The position numbers and the translations under genes were made by a program. Below the pieces are notes generated by a model. That model saw only the letters and a list, made by a program, of their open reading frames with translations, had not been told where the DNA came from and did not search any database. From UBA8517 sp964606975 (lineage in GTDB: Bacteria > Patescibacteriota > Microgenomatia > UBA8517): DNA of 64,000 nucleotides. The stretch spans positions 25,286 through 89,285 of the forward strand of contig CAZSGY010000006.1 of the NCBI GenBank assembly GCA_964606975.1, read 5' to 3'. Of this stretch, positions 8,323-15,988 are shown one piece after another; within the stretch, counting starts at the first letter, position 1; every line of letters begins with the position of its first letter.

Positions 8323-9195
8323 TTATTTAAATTTAATTCCTTTCAAGTTCACCTTACAAGATAAAGGACTATCCACCACGATTGAGGCTCTCCAAAAATA
8401 GTTAAAGATTTTAATTGGTAAAATAGGCTCAAAATATTTTAAATACGGCCTTAATTTTTTAGCCAATCCCCAAACAAATTTTGGTACCTCAATTTTTTTA
8501 TATTTCTTGTTTTTGGAGATATAAATTTTTTCAAATATTTCCGCCAACGTGAGGTTTTCTGCGGCAAAGGAAATCACCTGCGGACTCATCTGCGAAGACT
8601 TAAGTATAAATTTTACTGCGTCATCAACATAGATCAAAGCTACTTTCCCGGGCCAATCTAGCCTCGCAAAAAGGGACTTTTTGTCTACAAGCTTTCTCAG
8701 AAAATTTAAAAAACTATTTTTTCTCGGATTTTCTCCCCAAACAGTCGGAAGTCTTATGATTGTCAATTTAAAGCCCTTCTTTTTAGATTCTGTAATAAGT
8801 ATTTTTTCGGCTTCAAGTTTTGTTTTGCCGTATTTGTTGTTAGTGTACGGCTCGGTATTATTATCTATCGGCTTTTGGGTATCTCTTCTACCGGAAAAAA
8901 TTGCCTGAGAGCTGGTAAAAATAAAATGTGTGTCCGGTCCCAATCGGGGGAGAGCTTTTAATAAATTCCTTGTTCCGATATCGTTGCATTTTTGATTGCG
9001 CTTTGAAGTGTCAGTGGCGGCCGCAAGATGAAAAATAAGCCTTGAGTTCTTTGGTATTTTCTCAAGCCCCTTGCCGGTTGCTAAATCGTGCTTTTTTGCA
9101 TCCAGAATAAACACCTTTTCACCGGGATGTTTTTGCTTGATTAAGGGTAAAAGTTTTTTGCCGATGAATCCCGACGCGCCTGTTATAAGTATCAT
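8323..9195 (-). CDS. NAD-dependent epimerase/dehydratase family protein
   Basis: This is a short-chain dehydrogenase of the extended (epimerase) type, probably acting on a nucleotide sugar; the substrate cannot be told from the sequence. The Rossmann motif GASGFIG lies at residues 6-12. A catalytic YxxxK is visible as YGKTK near residue 122, with the expected upstream TSS. The 290 residues are slightly short for the family, and the C-terminal substrate part is divergent. It lies on the opposite strand inside the ribosomal superoperon, between rpsJ and rplC. It is transcribed away from the next membrane-protein gene through a shared -10 region, with its ATG only 8 nt from the box. Confidence 0.85.
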   Translation of the reverse strand: MILITGASGFIGKKLLPLIKQKHPGEKVFILDAKKHDLATGKGLEKIPKNSRLIFHLAAATDTSKRNQKCNDIGTRNLLKALPRLGPDTHFIFTSSQAIFSGRRDTQKPIDNNTEPYTNNKYGKTKLEAEKILITESKKKGFKLTIIRLPTVWGENPRKNSFLNFLRKLVDKKSLFARLDWPGKVALIYVDDAVKFILKSSQMSPQVISFAAENLTLAEIFEKIYISKNKKYKKIEVPKFVWGLAKKLRPYLKYFEPILPIKIFNYFWRASIVVDSPLSCKVNLKGIKFK

Positions 9196-9203
9196 GTTTT
9201 AGC

Positions 9204-9211
9204 AGTATAAT
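9204..9211. promoter_or_regulatory. Symmetric bidirectional -10 element (AGTATAATACT)
   Basis: Bases 9204-9214 read AGTATAATACT, a perfect inverted repeat around one central A. On the plus strand TATAAT is 9206-9211, ending 8 nt before the ATG at 9220. On the minus strand TATACT is 9209-9204, also ending 8 nt before the ATG at 9195. The two -10 boxes overlap in the same bases, and both genes would be leaderless or nearly so. Confidence 0.65.
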
Positions 9212-9219
9212 ACTTCCGC

Positions 9220-10209
9220 ATGCCGGCTAAAATAATTAAACATAAGTGGTTTTTAGTCTGTCTTGTTTTGGCCGTTTTTCTGGCATTTTTTAGAAATACA
9301 CAAGGCACATGGCAGCAGGACAATTATGTAGGATATGCAGAGCACCTACCTTCAGACATAGGTCAAATATCCTTTTTTGATTCGAGGTTGCTTCCCGGTC
9401 TCCCGATTTTAATTTACATTTTGCATTATTTGGCGGGAGATTTTTATGTTGCAGGTTATTTAATTACATTTTTGTCGTTTATCGGTTCTTACCTACTTTT
9501 ATATAAATTAACCAAATCAAATTTGAGTTTTTTGCCACTGGTGTTTCCTCCTATACTTTTAAATCTTGCTTCGCTAATAGACACGGAATATCCGTTCATT
9601 TTTTTATTGATTCTTGGCTACTCTTTAATAAAAGGCAGGCGTTATAATTTGGCCTTTCTGGTAATCGGCATTTCAGTTTGGTTTAGGCTCGCGGGAGTAG
9701 CTGTTATGGCTGGAGTTTTTGTTTATATGCTATTAAAAAAGGAATTCCGCAAGGTTTTTGCAGGCTTGTCGTATTTTTTAATGCCAGTACTTTTACTTTC
9801 TTTATACAATATCCATTTTTTTGGATATGAAAATCCTTTTTATCAGCTTTTCGCCTATCAAGCGCTGCATCCCGAAAGAATAAGTTTTGGGGCAATACAG
9901 CTGGTGCAGGATTTGATCAGGGCCATAAGGTGGGGTTGGTACAAGATTTTTATCTCAGGATTTTTTTACGTGATTTTCTATGTTCTAATGTACATTAAAA
10001 CATTTAAAACAAAAGGCCTCGAATTTTGGATTATTACCGGTCTCTACCTTTTTACCTTGAGCGTAAATCTGGTTCCTTTTTTGGAAAACTTGGGAAGGTA
10101 TCTTGCCCCTGCGGTGCCATTTTTCTGGCTTGTACACTACAACAAACTACAAAGGAGTGCGCTCGCAGTAGCAGCCATTATTGCCTCGTTTTTAGTGGTT
10201 ATTGTCTGA
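9220..10209 (+). CDS. Polytopic membrane protein, possibly GT-C-like
   Basis: I do not recognise a named family with confidence. The 329 residues contain roughly eight or nine hydrophobic segments; the first (residues 10-24) is followed by an external-type loop with QQDNY and a short FDSRLLPGLP stretch. That layout resembles GT-C glycosyltransferases and related lipid-linked sugar enzymes, but no decisive motif is visible. It is paired with the divergent epimerase gene, which fits a role in cell-surface sugars (inference). It lies inside the split S10 region and has a leaderless-type promoter. Confidence 0.6.
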   Translation: MPAKIIKHKWFLVCLVLAVFLAFFRNTQGTWQQDNYVGYAEHLPSDIGQISFFDSRLLPGLPILIYILHYLAGDFYVAGYLITFLSFIGSYLLLYKLTKSNLSFLPLVFPPILLNLASLIDTEYPFIFLLILGYSLIKGRRYNLAFLVIGISVWFRLAGVAVMAGVFVYMLLKKEFRKVFAGLSYFLMPVLLLSLYNIHFFGYENPFYQLFAYQALHPERISFGAIQLVQDLIRAIRWGWYKIFISGFFYVIFYVLMYIKTFKTKGLEFWIITGLYLFTLSVNLVPFLENLGRYLAPAVPFFWLVHYNKLQRSALAVAAIIASFLVVIV

Positions 10210-10216
10210 AATCCAC

Positions 10217-10246
10217 TTGATACTCAACTTGCATAAATATTATATT
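10217..10246 (+). promoter_or_regulatory. Promoter of the 77-aa gene (TTGATA-18-TATATT)
   Basis: TTGATA (10217-10222) and TATATT (10241-10246) are 18 bp apart. The -10 box ends 5 nt before the ATG at 10252, so the transcript would be leaderless. Confidence 0.5.
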
Positions 10247-10251
10247 TAGCT

Positions 10252-10485
10252 ATGAGTAAAGAGTTGTCCCTGGACGTGGCTGGCATTATCGAAAAGCACC
10301 TCTCTTGGGACAAATACTTAGGATGTGATAGCCAGGTGGCTATGAAGGCATTTGAGTTATACCAGGAACGGCTGGCCGAAGGTAGAGACGGTACTCCGGA
10401 TGAGGACTGGCAGAAGGCGGAAGATTTGGTTAGGGAAGAATTTGCTATGGAATTTTTGGAAAAAACCGCCCCACGGCTTGCGTAG
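10252..10485 (+). CDS. Small acidic protein of unknown function
   Basis: This 77-residue, soluble, acidic protein has no signal or membrane segment. It looks mostly helical (MKAFELYQERLAEGRDG, EDWQKAEDLVREEFAMEFL). I recognise no family. Support for it being real comes from the well-placed promoter (TTGATA-18-TATATT) and the leaderless-type start. Its last codons overlap the -35 region of the rplC promoter. It is the last of three genes inserted between rpsJ and rplC. Confidence 0.5.
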   Translation: MSKELSLDVAGIIEKHLSWDKYLGCDSQVAMKAFELYQERLAEGRDGTPDEDWQKAEDLVREEFAMEFLEKTAPRLA

Positions 10486-10506
10486 GCATATCACTTCTGA
10501 TATAAT
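10478..10506 (+). promoter_or_regulatory. rplC operon promoter (extended -10)
   Basis: TTGCGT (10478-10483), a 17-bp spacer and TATAAT (10501-10506) with a TG at 10498-10499 form an extended -10 promoter. Transcription would start near 10513, about 140 nt before the L3 start. It restarts transcription of the S10/spc/alpha genes after the insertion. Confidence 0.6.
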
Positions 10507-10521
10507 TGCCGTCATAACAAT

Positions 10522-10566
10522 ATGGTGGTTATGATCAAAGTCAGCCACAAAGACAGTCTTCGCTAG
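10522..10566 (+). CDS. Putative 14-residue leader peptide upstream of rplC
   Basis: A small open frame in the rplC leader begins ATGGTGGTTATG and encodes MVVMIKVSHKDSLR, ending at TAG. It starts about 9 nt after the predicted transcription start and stops 14 nt before a terminator-like hairpin. Its start resembles the first residues of S21, but it is far too short to be S21. Whether it is translated is unknown. Confidence 0.25.
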   Translation: MVVMIKVSHKDSLR

Positions 10567-10580
10567 GTAGCTTCAGGAAA

Positions 10581-10605
10581 GCGCCTCGAGAAGGCGCCTT
10601 TTGTT
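10581..10605 (+). terminator. Intrinsic-terminator-like hairpin in the rplC leader
   Basis: GCGCCT (10581-10586) pairs with AGGCGC (10592-10597) around a 5-nt loop, followed by CTTTTGTTT. It lies downstream of the predicted rplC promoter, so it could attenuate the ribosomal operon. It could also simply end transcripts from the upstream 77-aa gene. Confidence 0.55.
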
Positions 10606-10652
10606 TAATGCCTGTTCGACTCGTGAGAGCCGGATCTGGGTTCACAACAAGC

Positions 10653-11432
10653 ATGATTAATACTATTTTAGGTTCGAAAGGTGTAAATAGTCAGACCTTT
10701 GTACAAGGGTTTAGGATTCCCGTTACCAAAGTAATGGCGGGACCTTGTGTCGTGACTCAAATTAAAAAAGTCGAAAAAGACGGTTACTACGCAGTCCAAC
10801 TAGGTTTTTCCTCAAAGAAATCAAAAAACACCTCAAAATCACTCCAGGGACATTTAAAAGAAACAGCAAAGGAACAAAAATTTCCAAAAGTTTTAAGAGA
10901 AATCAGGTTGGATAAAGAGCCGGAATTTAAAGTTGGCGATGTTATCAAAGTATCCGAGGTTTTGAAGCGCGGAGATATTATCGCTGTAACCGGAATTTCT
11001 AAAGGAAAAGGATTTGCCGGTGTTGTTAAAAAGCACCATTTTAAGGGAGGACCCAGGACACACGGACAGAGCGATCGTGAAAGGGCTCCGGGATCAATCG
11101 GGCAAACAACCACTCCGGGTAGAGTTTACAAAGGCAAAAAAATGGCCGGAAGAATGGGGACAGAACAAGTAACTATTAAAAATTTGCACATTATTTCGGT
11201 AAATGAAGAAACCGGTGAGATCGAAATTTCCGGACAAGTTCCCGGAATAACAGGCGCGATTTTAACAATCAGGAAGATTAAATCCGGAAGCTTAAAAGAT
11301 TTGGAGAAGGAAACAGTAGCTCAAGTGGTTGAGGGTGAAGCCCCTGCAGAAGGTCAGGCTGTAGCTGAAGAAAAGGCCGGGGAACCGGCAAAACCGGAAG
11401 AAGCTAAACCTGAACAACAGGCACAAGCATAA
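10653..11432 (+). CDS. rplC: 50S ribosomal protein L3
   Basis: L3 is an early assembly protein near the peptidyl-transferase centre. I chose the ATG at 10653 (MINTILGSKG), which aligns with the normal start of L3. The ATG at 10608 would add 15 unrelated residues directly after the terminator T-run. Core motifs are VMAGPCVVTQIK, GISKGKGFAGVVKKH and GRVYKGKKMAGRMG. The 259 residues exceed the family norm because of an Ala/Glu/Pro/Lys-rich tail of about 45 residues. No clear Shine-Dalgarno precedes either start. It heads the S10-spc-alpha gene run. Confidence 0.95.
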   Translation: MINTILGSKGVNSQTFVQGFRIPVTKVMAGPCVVTQIKKVEKDGYYAVQLGFSSKKSKNTSKSLQGHLKETAKEQKFPKVLREIRLDKEPEFKVGDVIKVSEVLKRGDIIAVTGISKGKGFAGVVKKHHFKGGPRTHGQSDRERAPGSIGQTTTPGRVYKGKKMAGRMGTEQVTIKNLHIISVNEETGEIEISGQVPGITGAILTIRKIKSGSLKDLEKETVAQVVEGEAPAEGQAVAEEKAGEPAKPEEAKPEQQAQA

Positions 11433-11455
11433 ACAGAGTTTTTTAAGATAAAAAT

Positions 11456-12139
11456 ATGAAAGTACAAACATTCACATCTAAAGGTACCAAGATAGAAGAC
11501 ACAAATTTGCCTAAGGAGTTTAGTGTAAAAGTAAACTTACCTCTTTTAGCACAGGCTTTGTATGTTTACGAGGAAAGAAGCCATGTGGGTTTGAGGAAGA
11601 CTAAAACAAGAGCTGAGGTTTTGAGAACAACCAAGAAACTCTACAGACAAAAAGGAACTGGTGGTGCCAGGCATGGTAGCCGCAGAGCCCCCATTTTTGT
11701 CGGTGGCGGAGTTGCCTTGGGACCAAGGCCGGTCAGAAGAGTCTTGAATCTGACCAACGACATTAAAAGTAAAGCCAAATTTATGGCTTTCGCATTAAAA
11801 GCCAATGAAGGAAAACTGATTTTTGTTTCCGGAATTTCCAAATTAGAAAAAACCAAAGCCGCAGGCGAACTTGTCGATGCCTTAAAAAAGGCGGTCAAAG
11901 CCAAGAGATTTACTTTTATTTTAGCCAACAATGCCTCAGGCAGCATTAAAGTTTTACGAAACTTGGTTGATGCCTCCTGTCTTCTCTACAAGGACGTTAG
12001 CGCCCTGGATATTTATAGGGGTGGAACAATAATTATGGATGAGGAAATCTTTGCTGAAAATAAAGTCAGCGGGAGTAAAGAAGCAACCAAGAAAGCAAAA
12101 ACAGTTAAGAAAGTCGCAAAAAAGGAAATTAAGAAATAA
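11456..12139 (+). CDS. rplD: 50S ribosomal protein L4
   Basis: L4 binds 23S rRNA and lines the exit tunnel. The long extended loop is present (KLYRQKGTGGARHGSRRAP), and the globular part has the usual fold pattern. The 227 residues include a Lys-rich C-terminal tail. In E. coli L4 also represses its own operon through the S10 leader. Here the gene follows L3 and a leader with a terminator hairpin, but no such regulation can be shown from sequence. Confidence 0.95.
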   Translation: MKVQTFTSKGTKIEDTNLPKEFSVKVNLPLLAQALYVYEERSHVGLRKTKTRAEVLRTTKKLYRQKGTGGARHGSRRAPIFVGGGVALGPRPVRRVLNLTNDIKSKAKFMAFALKANEGKLIFVSGISKLEKTKAAGELVDALKKAVKAKRFTFILANNASGSIKVLRNLVDASCLLYKDVSALDIYRGGTIIMDEEIFAENKVSGSKEATKKAKTVKKVAKKEIKK

Positions 12140-12141
12140 CC

Positions 12142-12417
12142 ATGTTAAAACCGATTTTTACAGAAAAAAGTCTAAGAGAAGCCAAGAACGGAAATTACAC
12201 CTTTCAGGTTTCGGTAGGCATGGATAAAAAACAAATAGCTGCCAAAATTACCCAACTATTTGGCGTAAAAGTAATTGATGTAAGAACCATGAAGGTCGGA
12301 CCGGAAAAAGGTAGAAACGCCCGCGGTAGGAATTTTTCTATTCAGGCCGTTAAAAAAGCTGTAATCACACTTAAAAGCGGGGACAAGATTGATGTTTTCG
12401 AAGAAAGCAAAAAATAA
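12142..12417 (+). CDS. rplW: 50S ribosomal protein L23
   Basis: L23 sits at the tunnel exit and docks trigger factor and SRP. The 91 residues start with the family pattern PIFTEKSLREAKNGNYTFQV and contain VIDVRTMKVGPEKGR. It starts 2 bases after the rplD stop, so it is part of the same transcript. Confidence 0.95.
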   Translation: MLKPIFTEKSLREAKNGNYTFQVSVGMDKKQIAAKITQLFGVKVIDVRTMKVGPEKGRNARGRNFSIQAVKKAVITLKSGDKIDVFEESKK

Positions 12418-12424
12418 TTAATTT

Positions 12425-13198
12425 ATGAAAACTTTAAAAAGCATATTATCTAAAAAATCAGGAAGGTCAAACGGACGTGTTACCGTCAGACACCAGGGTG
12501 GTCGTGAAAAAAGATTTTTGCGTGAAGTTGATTTTAGGCGCGACAAAAAGGATATTTGGGGAGTTGTTGAGAAGATTGAATACGATCCCAACAGAAACGC
12601 CGATATCGCGCTAGTTATTTACGAAGACGGTGACAGACGTTATATCATTAGCCCGGTAGGCCTTAAAGTCGGATCTAAAGTAATTGCCTCCGATGTTGCC
12701 CCGACCGAAGCCGGTAATGCATTGCCTTTGAGGGTTATTCCCGTAGGAACCCCGGTTCACAATATTGAAATTACACACGGAAAAGGAGGCCAAATGGTCA
12801 AAGGTGCCGGAAATGTTGCGATGATATTCGGAAAAGAGGAAAATTTATCTACTGGAAAAACAGGTTGGGTTTTGGTTAAACTACCCTCTGGTGAAATAAG
12901 GAAGTTTGACCCTGAATGTGTGGCGGTAATTGGCCAGATTGGGAACGTCAATGCAAAAAATAGAAAATTAGGAAAAGCAGGACGTGTTAGGCATATGGGT
13001 AAAAGGCCGCAAGTTCGCGGTGTGGCTATGAATCCCCACTCCCATCCTCACGGAGGCGGAGAGGGTCGAAGCGGTGTTGGTATGAAGTATCCGAAGACTT
13101 TTTATGGAAGAAAAGCTGTTGGTAAAACGAGAAACAAATCCCGTTACTCCAACCGCGTGATTGTTCAAAGAAGAGGAGGAAAATCAATTTTAGGTTAA
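12425..13198 (+). CDS. rplB: 50S ribosomal protein L2 (short N-terminus)
   Basis: L2 binds domain IV of 23S rRNA and is needed for subunit joining. The 257 residues are about 18 fewer than usual. The leading RKYKPTSPGRR-type extension is missing, and the protein begins directly at the stretch preceding GRVTVRHQGG. The functional core is intact: IEYDPNRNADIAL, GKAGRVRHMGKRPQVRGVAMNP and the HPHGGGEG motif holding the conserved histidine. It starts 7 bases after rplW. Confidence 0.96.
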   Translation: MKTLKSILSKKSGRSNGRVTVRHQGGREKRFLREVDFRRDKKDIWGVVEKIEYDPNRNADIALVIYEDGDRRYIISPVGLKVGSKVIASDVAPTEAGNALPLRVIPVGTPVHNIEITHGKGGQMVKGAGNVAMIFGKEENLSTGKTGWVLVKLPSGEIRKFDPECVAVIGQIGNVNAKNRKLGKAGRVRHMGKRPQVRGVAMNPHSHPHGGGEGRSGVGMKYPKTFYGRKAVGKTRNKSRYSNRVIVQRRGGKSILG

Positions 13199-13205
13199 AA
13201 ATAAT

Positions 13206-13487
13206 ATGGCAAGAAGTTCTAAAAAAGGGCCGTTTGTAGACCCGATACTAGTCAAAAAAGTTGAAAAAGGAATGGGAGCCAAAGAAAGCCCCATTAAAAC
13301 CTGGTCAAGGAGATCTCAGATCTCCCCGGATTTCGTCGGTAAGTATTTCCAGGTTCATAACGGACGTATATTTATTGATGTCTTTATTACTGAAGACATG
13401 GTCGGTCACAGACTTGGAGAATTTTCTCCGACCAGAACATTTAGGGGACATGGAGAAATCGTTAAGAGGACTATGGATAAGACCTAA
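13206..13487 (+). CDS. rpsS: 30S ribosomal protein S19
   Basis: S19 is a head protein that contacts the A-site tRNA region and L5. The 93 residues show ARSSKKGPFVDP at the start, then IKTWSRRSQISPDFVG and GHRLGEFSPTRTFRGH. It follows rplB by 7 bases. Confidence 0.96.
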   Translation: MARSSKKGPFVDPILVKKVEKGMGAKESPIKTWSRRSQISPDFVGKYFQVHNGRIFIDVFITEDMVGHRLGEFSPTRTFRGHGEIVKRTMDKT

Positions 13488-13520
13488 GATTTTTTATCTG
13501 ACGACGTAAAAACAAAAAAA

Positions 13521-13961
13521 ATGGAAAAACAATTTATAGCAACACAAAAATATTTACTAATGAGCCCTAGAAAAATCAGGCTTGTTACTGCGCTTGTCAA
13601 GAAAATGAAACCGGCAGAAGCGGTCGAAAAACTGCCTTTTGTCCAAAAAAGAGCTGCTATCGAGGTTTCTAAAGTAATCAAAAATGCAATTGCTGCTGCT
13701 AAGTTTGCCGGGGTTTCTGAAACCGATCTTGTAATTAAAGAAATTCAGGTCAATGAAGGACCACGTCTTAAAAGAGGCAGAGCTGCAAGTCGTGGCATGT
13801 GGCACCCGTTTAAAAAGAGGATGGCACATATCAGGGTTGTCTTGGCAACAAATGCTAAACCAGAAGTTCTGGATTCTAAACAAATAGAGAAAAAAGAAGA
13901 TGAGGGCGCTAAAGAAGAAATCAAAAAAGTAGAGAAAAAAAGAAAGGAGGCAAAATCTTAA
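13521..13961 (+). CDS. rplV: 50S ribosomal protein L22
   Basis: L22 lines the exit tunnel. The core shows MSPRKIRLVTALVKKM, RAAIEVSKVIKNAIAAAK and the beta-hairpin region GPRLKRGRAASRGMWHPFKKRMAHIR split by the loop. The 146 residues exceed the common 110 because of a charged Lys/Glu tail after residue 110. The gap to rpsC holds AT-rich repeat-like text. Confidence 0.95.
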   Translation: MEKQFIATQKYLLMSPRKIRLVTALVKKMKPAEAVEKLPFVQKRAAIEVSKVIKNAIAAAKFAGVSETDLVIKEIQVNEGPRLKRGRAASRGMWHPFKKRMAHIRVVLATNAKPEVLDSKQIEKKEDEGAKEEIKKVEKKRKEAKS

Positions 13962-14000
13962 TTTTCGGATTTAGATATTCGAATTTAGAATTTAATAAAA

Positions 14001-14654
14001 ATGGGACAAAAAGCTAATCCAATCGGAATGAGAGTCGGAACCTTCCTACCTTGGAAATCAAGATGGTTTGCCGACTCCGCAAGTTTTAAGAATTTCTTGA
14101 TCGAAGACATAAAAATCAGAGAAGAGCTAACCAAGAAACTTAAACTTGCAGGAGTTACCGGAGTCGAAATTGAAAGATTGCCCAAAAGCATGGTGGTTAT
14201 CATCACGGTCAGCCGTCCGGGCGTAGTCATCGGACATGGCGGAACCGGAATTGAAGACGTCAAGAAATTTATCCTGAAAATTATGAGCGATGTCAGAAAG
14301 AAAGCGGTCAAGGACATTAAAATTGATATCAGAATTAATGAGGTAAAAAATCCCGAGCTTTCGGCATATTTAGTAGCAGATAGAATTGCCGGAGAGATGG
14401 AGAGAAGAATTCCTCATAGACGTGCAGTCCAAAAAGCCATTGAAAGAGTTATGGCCGGAGGGGCTCTTGGGATTAAAGTTGTTTTGGCAGGCCGTATTAA
14501 CGGTGCTGAAATATCCCGCGTTGAAACTTTCCATGAGGGTTCTGTACCCGCACAAACGTTACGTGAGAATATCGATTATGCTCAAATCCCAGCTCTTTTA
14601 AAAAGAGGATATGTCGGGGTAAAAGTTTGGATACACAAAAAAGCTGAGGCCTAA
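14001..14654 (+). CDS. rpsC: 30S ribosomal protein S3
   Basis: S3 forms part of the mRNA entry channel and its helicase activity. The 217 residues begin MGQKANPIGMRVG. A KH domain is visible with the GxxG loop as VVIGHGGTGIE, and the C-terminal domain has VMAGGALGIKVVLAGRINGAE. It starts after a 39-bp gap. Confidence 0.96.
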   Translation: MGQKANPIGMRVGTFLPWKSRWFADSASFKNFLIEDIKIREELTKKLKLAGVTGVEIERLPKSMVVIITVSRPGVVIGHGGTGIEDVKKFILKIMSDVRKKAVKDIKIDIRINEVKNPELSAYLVADRIAGEMERRIPHRRAVQKAIERVMAGGALGIKVVLAGRINGAEISRVETFHEGSVPAQTLRENIDYAQIPALLKRGYVGVKVWIHKKAEA

Positions 14655-14670
14655 TTAGAAATTTATTGAT

Positions 14671-15084
14671 ATGTTACAACCGAAAAGAAGAAAATATATA
14701 AAAGATTTTAGAGGCAGACGTAAGGGTCCTGCTACCCGCGGGAACAGCATTGCCTTTGGTGATTATGGAATGAAAGCTCAAGAGGTTGCCTGGATCACTT
14801 CCGCTCAAATCGAAGCAGCCAGGCGCACCATTACCCATTCTCTGAAAAGAGGGGGAAAGGTCTGGGTAAGAGTCTTTCCCGATAAACCCATTACCAGCCG
14901 TCCGGCAGGAAAAAGAATGGGTGGAGGAAAGGGCGACATCTCAACTTATGTTGCAGTTGTCAAACCCGGATTGATACTTTTTGAGGTGGCAGGTGCCGAT
15001 CCGGCGGCCATTAAAGAAGCTTTCAGAAAAGCTTCTGCGAAGTTACCGATTGATATCAAAGTTGTCAGCAGGATTGAAGAATAA
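14671..15084 (+). CDS. rplP: 50S ribosomal protein L16
   Basis: L16 shapes the A-site side of the peptidyl-transferase centre. The 137 residues show MLQPKRRKYIKDFRG, the AARRTITHSLKRGGKVWVRVFPDKP block and GKRMGGGKGDISTYVAVV. It lies 16 bases after rpsC. Confidence 0.96.
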   Translation: MLQPKRRKYIKDFRGRRKGPATRGNSIAFGDYGMKAQEVAWITSAQIEAARRTITHSLKRGGKVWVRVFPDKPITSRPAGKRMGGGKGDISTYVAVVKPGLILFEVAGADPAAIKEAFRKASAKLPIDIKVVSRIEE

Positions 15085-15092
15085 TTTTAAAA

Positions 15093-15344
15093 ATGAAAAG
15101 AAAAGAATTTAAAGAATTAAGATCGAAAACGGCCAAGGAGTTAAGGAAAATTGTTATGGACAAAAAAGTCGAGGCTGAAAAAGCAAAAATGAAAATTTTA
15201 AGCGGGAAAGAGAAGAATCTTAAAGTGGCCAGGAATTTCCGATCCGAAATTGCTAAAATACTAACCTTGGCCAGAGAAAAAGACATCATCGAGAGTTTGG
15301 AGAAAAAAGTCGAGATTAAAGAAAAAGGAAAGGAGAACGCCTAA
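15093..15344 (+). CDS. rpmC: 50S ribosomal protein L29
   Basis: L29 is a small helical-hairpin protein near the tunnel exit. The 83 residues are longer than the usual 65. Support comes from FKELRSKTAKELRKIV at the start, the NFRSEIAKILTLAREK segment, and its position between L16 and S17. The extra length is a charged tail. Confidence 0.9.
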   Translation: MKRKEFKELRSKTAKELRKIVMDKKVEAEKAKMKILSGKEKNLKVARNFRSEIAKILTLAREKDIIESLEKKVEIKEKGKENA

Positions 15345-15375
15345 AATCACCATAGGGGGTGAGCGTAATCAAATT

Positions 15376-15621
15376 ATGAAAGTATTTACCGGAAAAGTAG
15401 TAGGTTTGCAGGATAAAACTGCAACTGTTGAAGTGGAGAGAGTTAAAATCCACCCTCTTTACAAAAAGAGATTTAAAAGGTCAACCAAATATCATGTTCA
15501 GGACGAAACCGGAGTCAAGGTTGGGGATATGGTTAAGTTTGCAGATTCCCGGCCATACTCGAAGTCTAAAAAGTGGAAGATATTGCAGGTTCGTGGAAAT
15601 AAAAAGGAGGCAAAGAAATGA
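15376..15621 (+). CDS. rpsQ: 30S ribosomal protein S17
   Basis: S17 is a 30S body protein with an OB fold. The 81 residues start MKVFTGKVVGLQDKTATVEVER and contain HPLYKKRFKRSTKYHVQDE and a KSKKWKILQV end. The stop overlaps the rplN start as ATGA, with an AAGGAGG Shine-Dalgarno for rplN at 15604-15610 inside this gene. Confidence 0.95.
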   Translation: MKVFTGKVVGLQDKTATVEVERVKIHPLYKKRFKRSTKYHVQDETGVKVGDMVKFADSRPYSKSKKWKILQVRGNKKEAKK

Positions 15622-15983
15622 TACAACTGAGAACTATGTTAATTCCGGCAGACAATAGCGGCGCCAAGCGCATCCAGGTGATCGGTGTTCCCGGTAGAGT
15701 TGGCAGATTTGCAACTTTAGGGGATGTCGTTTTGGGAGTAGTCAAAAGTGCAGATCCGGCCGGGATTGTGACAGATCACGAAAAAGTGAAGGTGTTAATA
15801 GTCCGTACACACAAAGAGGTTAGGAGAAAAGACGGAAGCTATATCAGATTTGATGACAACGCAGGTGTGGTTATCGACAAACAGGGATTGCCCAGAGGCA
15901 CCAGAATTTTAGGACCGGTTGCTCGTGAAGTTAAAGAAGCAGGCTATAACAAAATTGCGTCACTTGCCCGTGAAGTGGTTTAA
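15618..15983 (+). CDS. rplN: 50S ribosomal protein L14
   Basis: L14 lies at the subunit interface. The 121 residues carry IQLRTMLIPADNSGAKRIQVI and the signature GSYIRFDDNAGVVID, ending GPVAREVKEAGYNKIASLAREVV. Its start overlaps rpsQ by 4 bases behind a strong Shine-Dalgarno, so the two are translationally coupled. Confidence 0.97.
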   Translation: MIQLRTMLIPADNSGAKRIQVIGVPGRVGRFATLGDVVLGVVKSADPAGIVTDHEKVKVLIVRTHKEVRRKDGSYIRFDDNAGVVIDKQGLPRGTRILGPVAREVKEAGYNKIASLAREVV

Positions 15984-15988
15984 AAAAT

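Noticed and set aside
10522..10608. A degraded rpsU (S21) gene ahead of rplC
   Set aside because: The first residues look faintly like S21, but the frame stops after 14 codons and the downstream text does not match S21 well enough.
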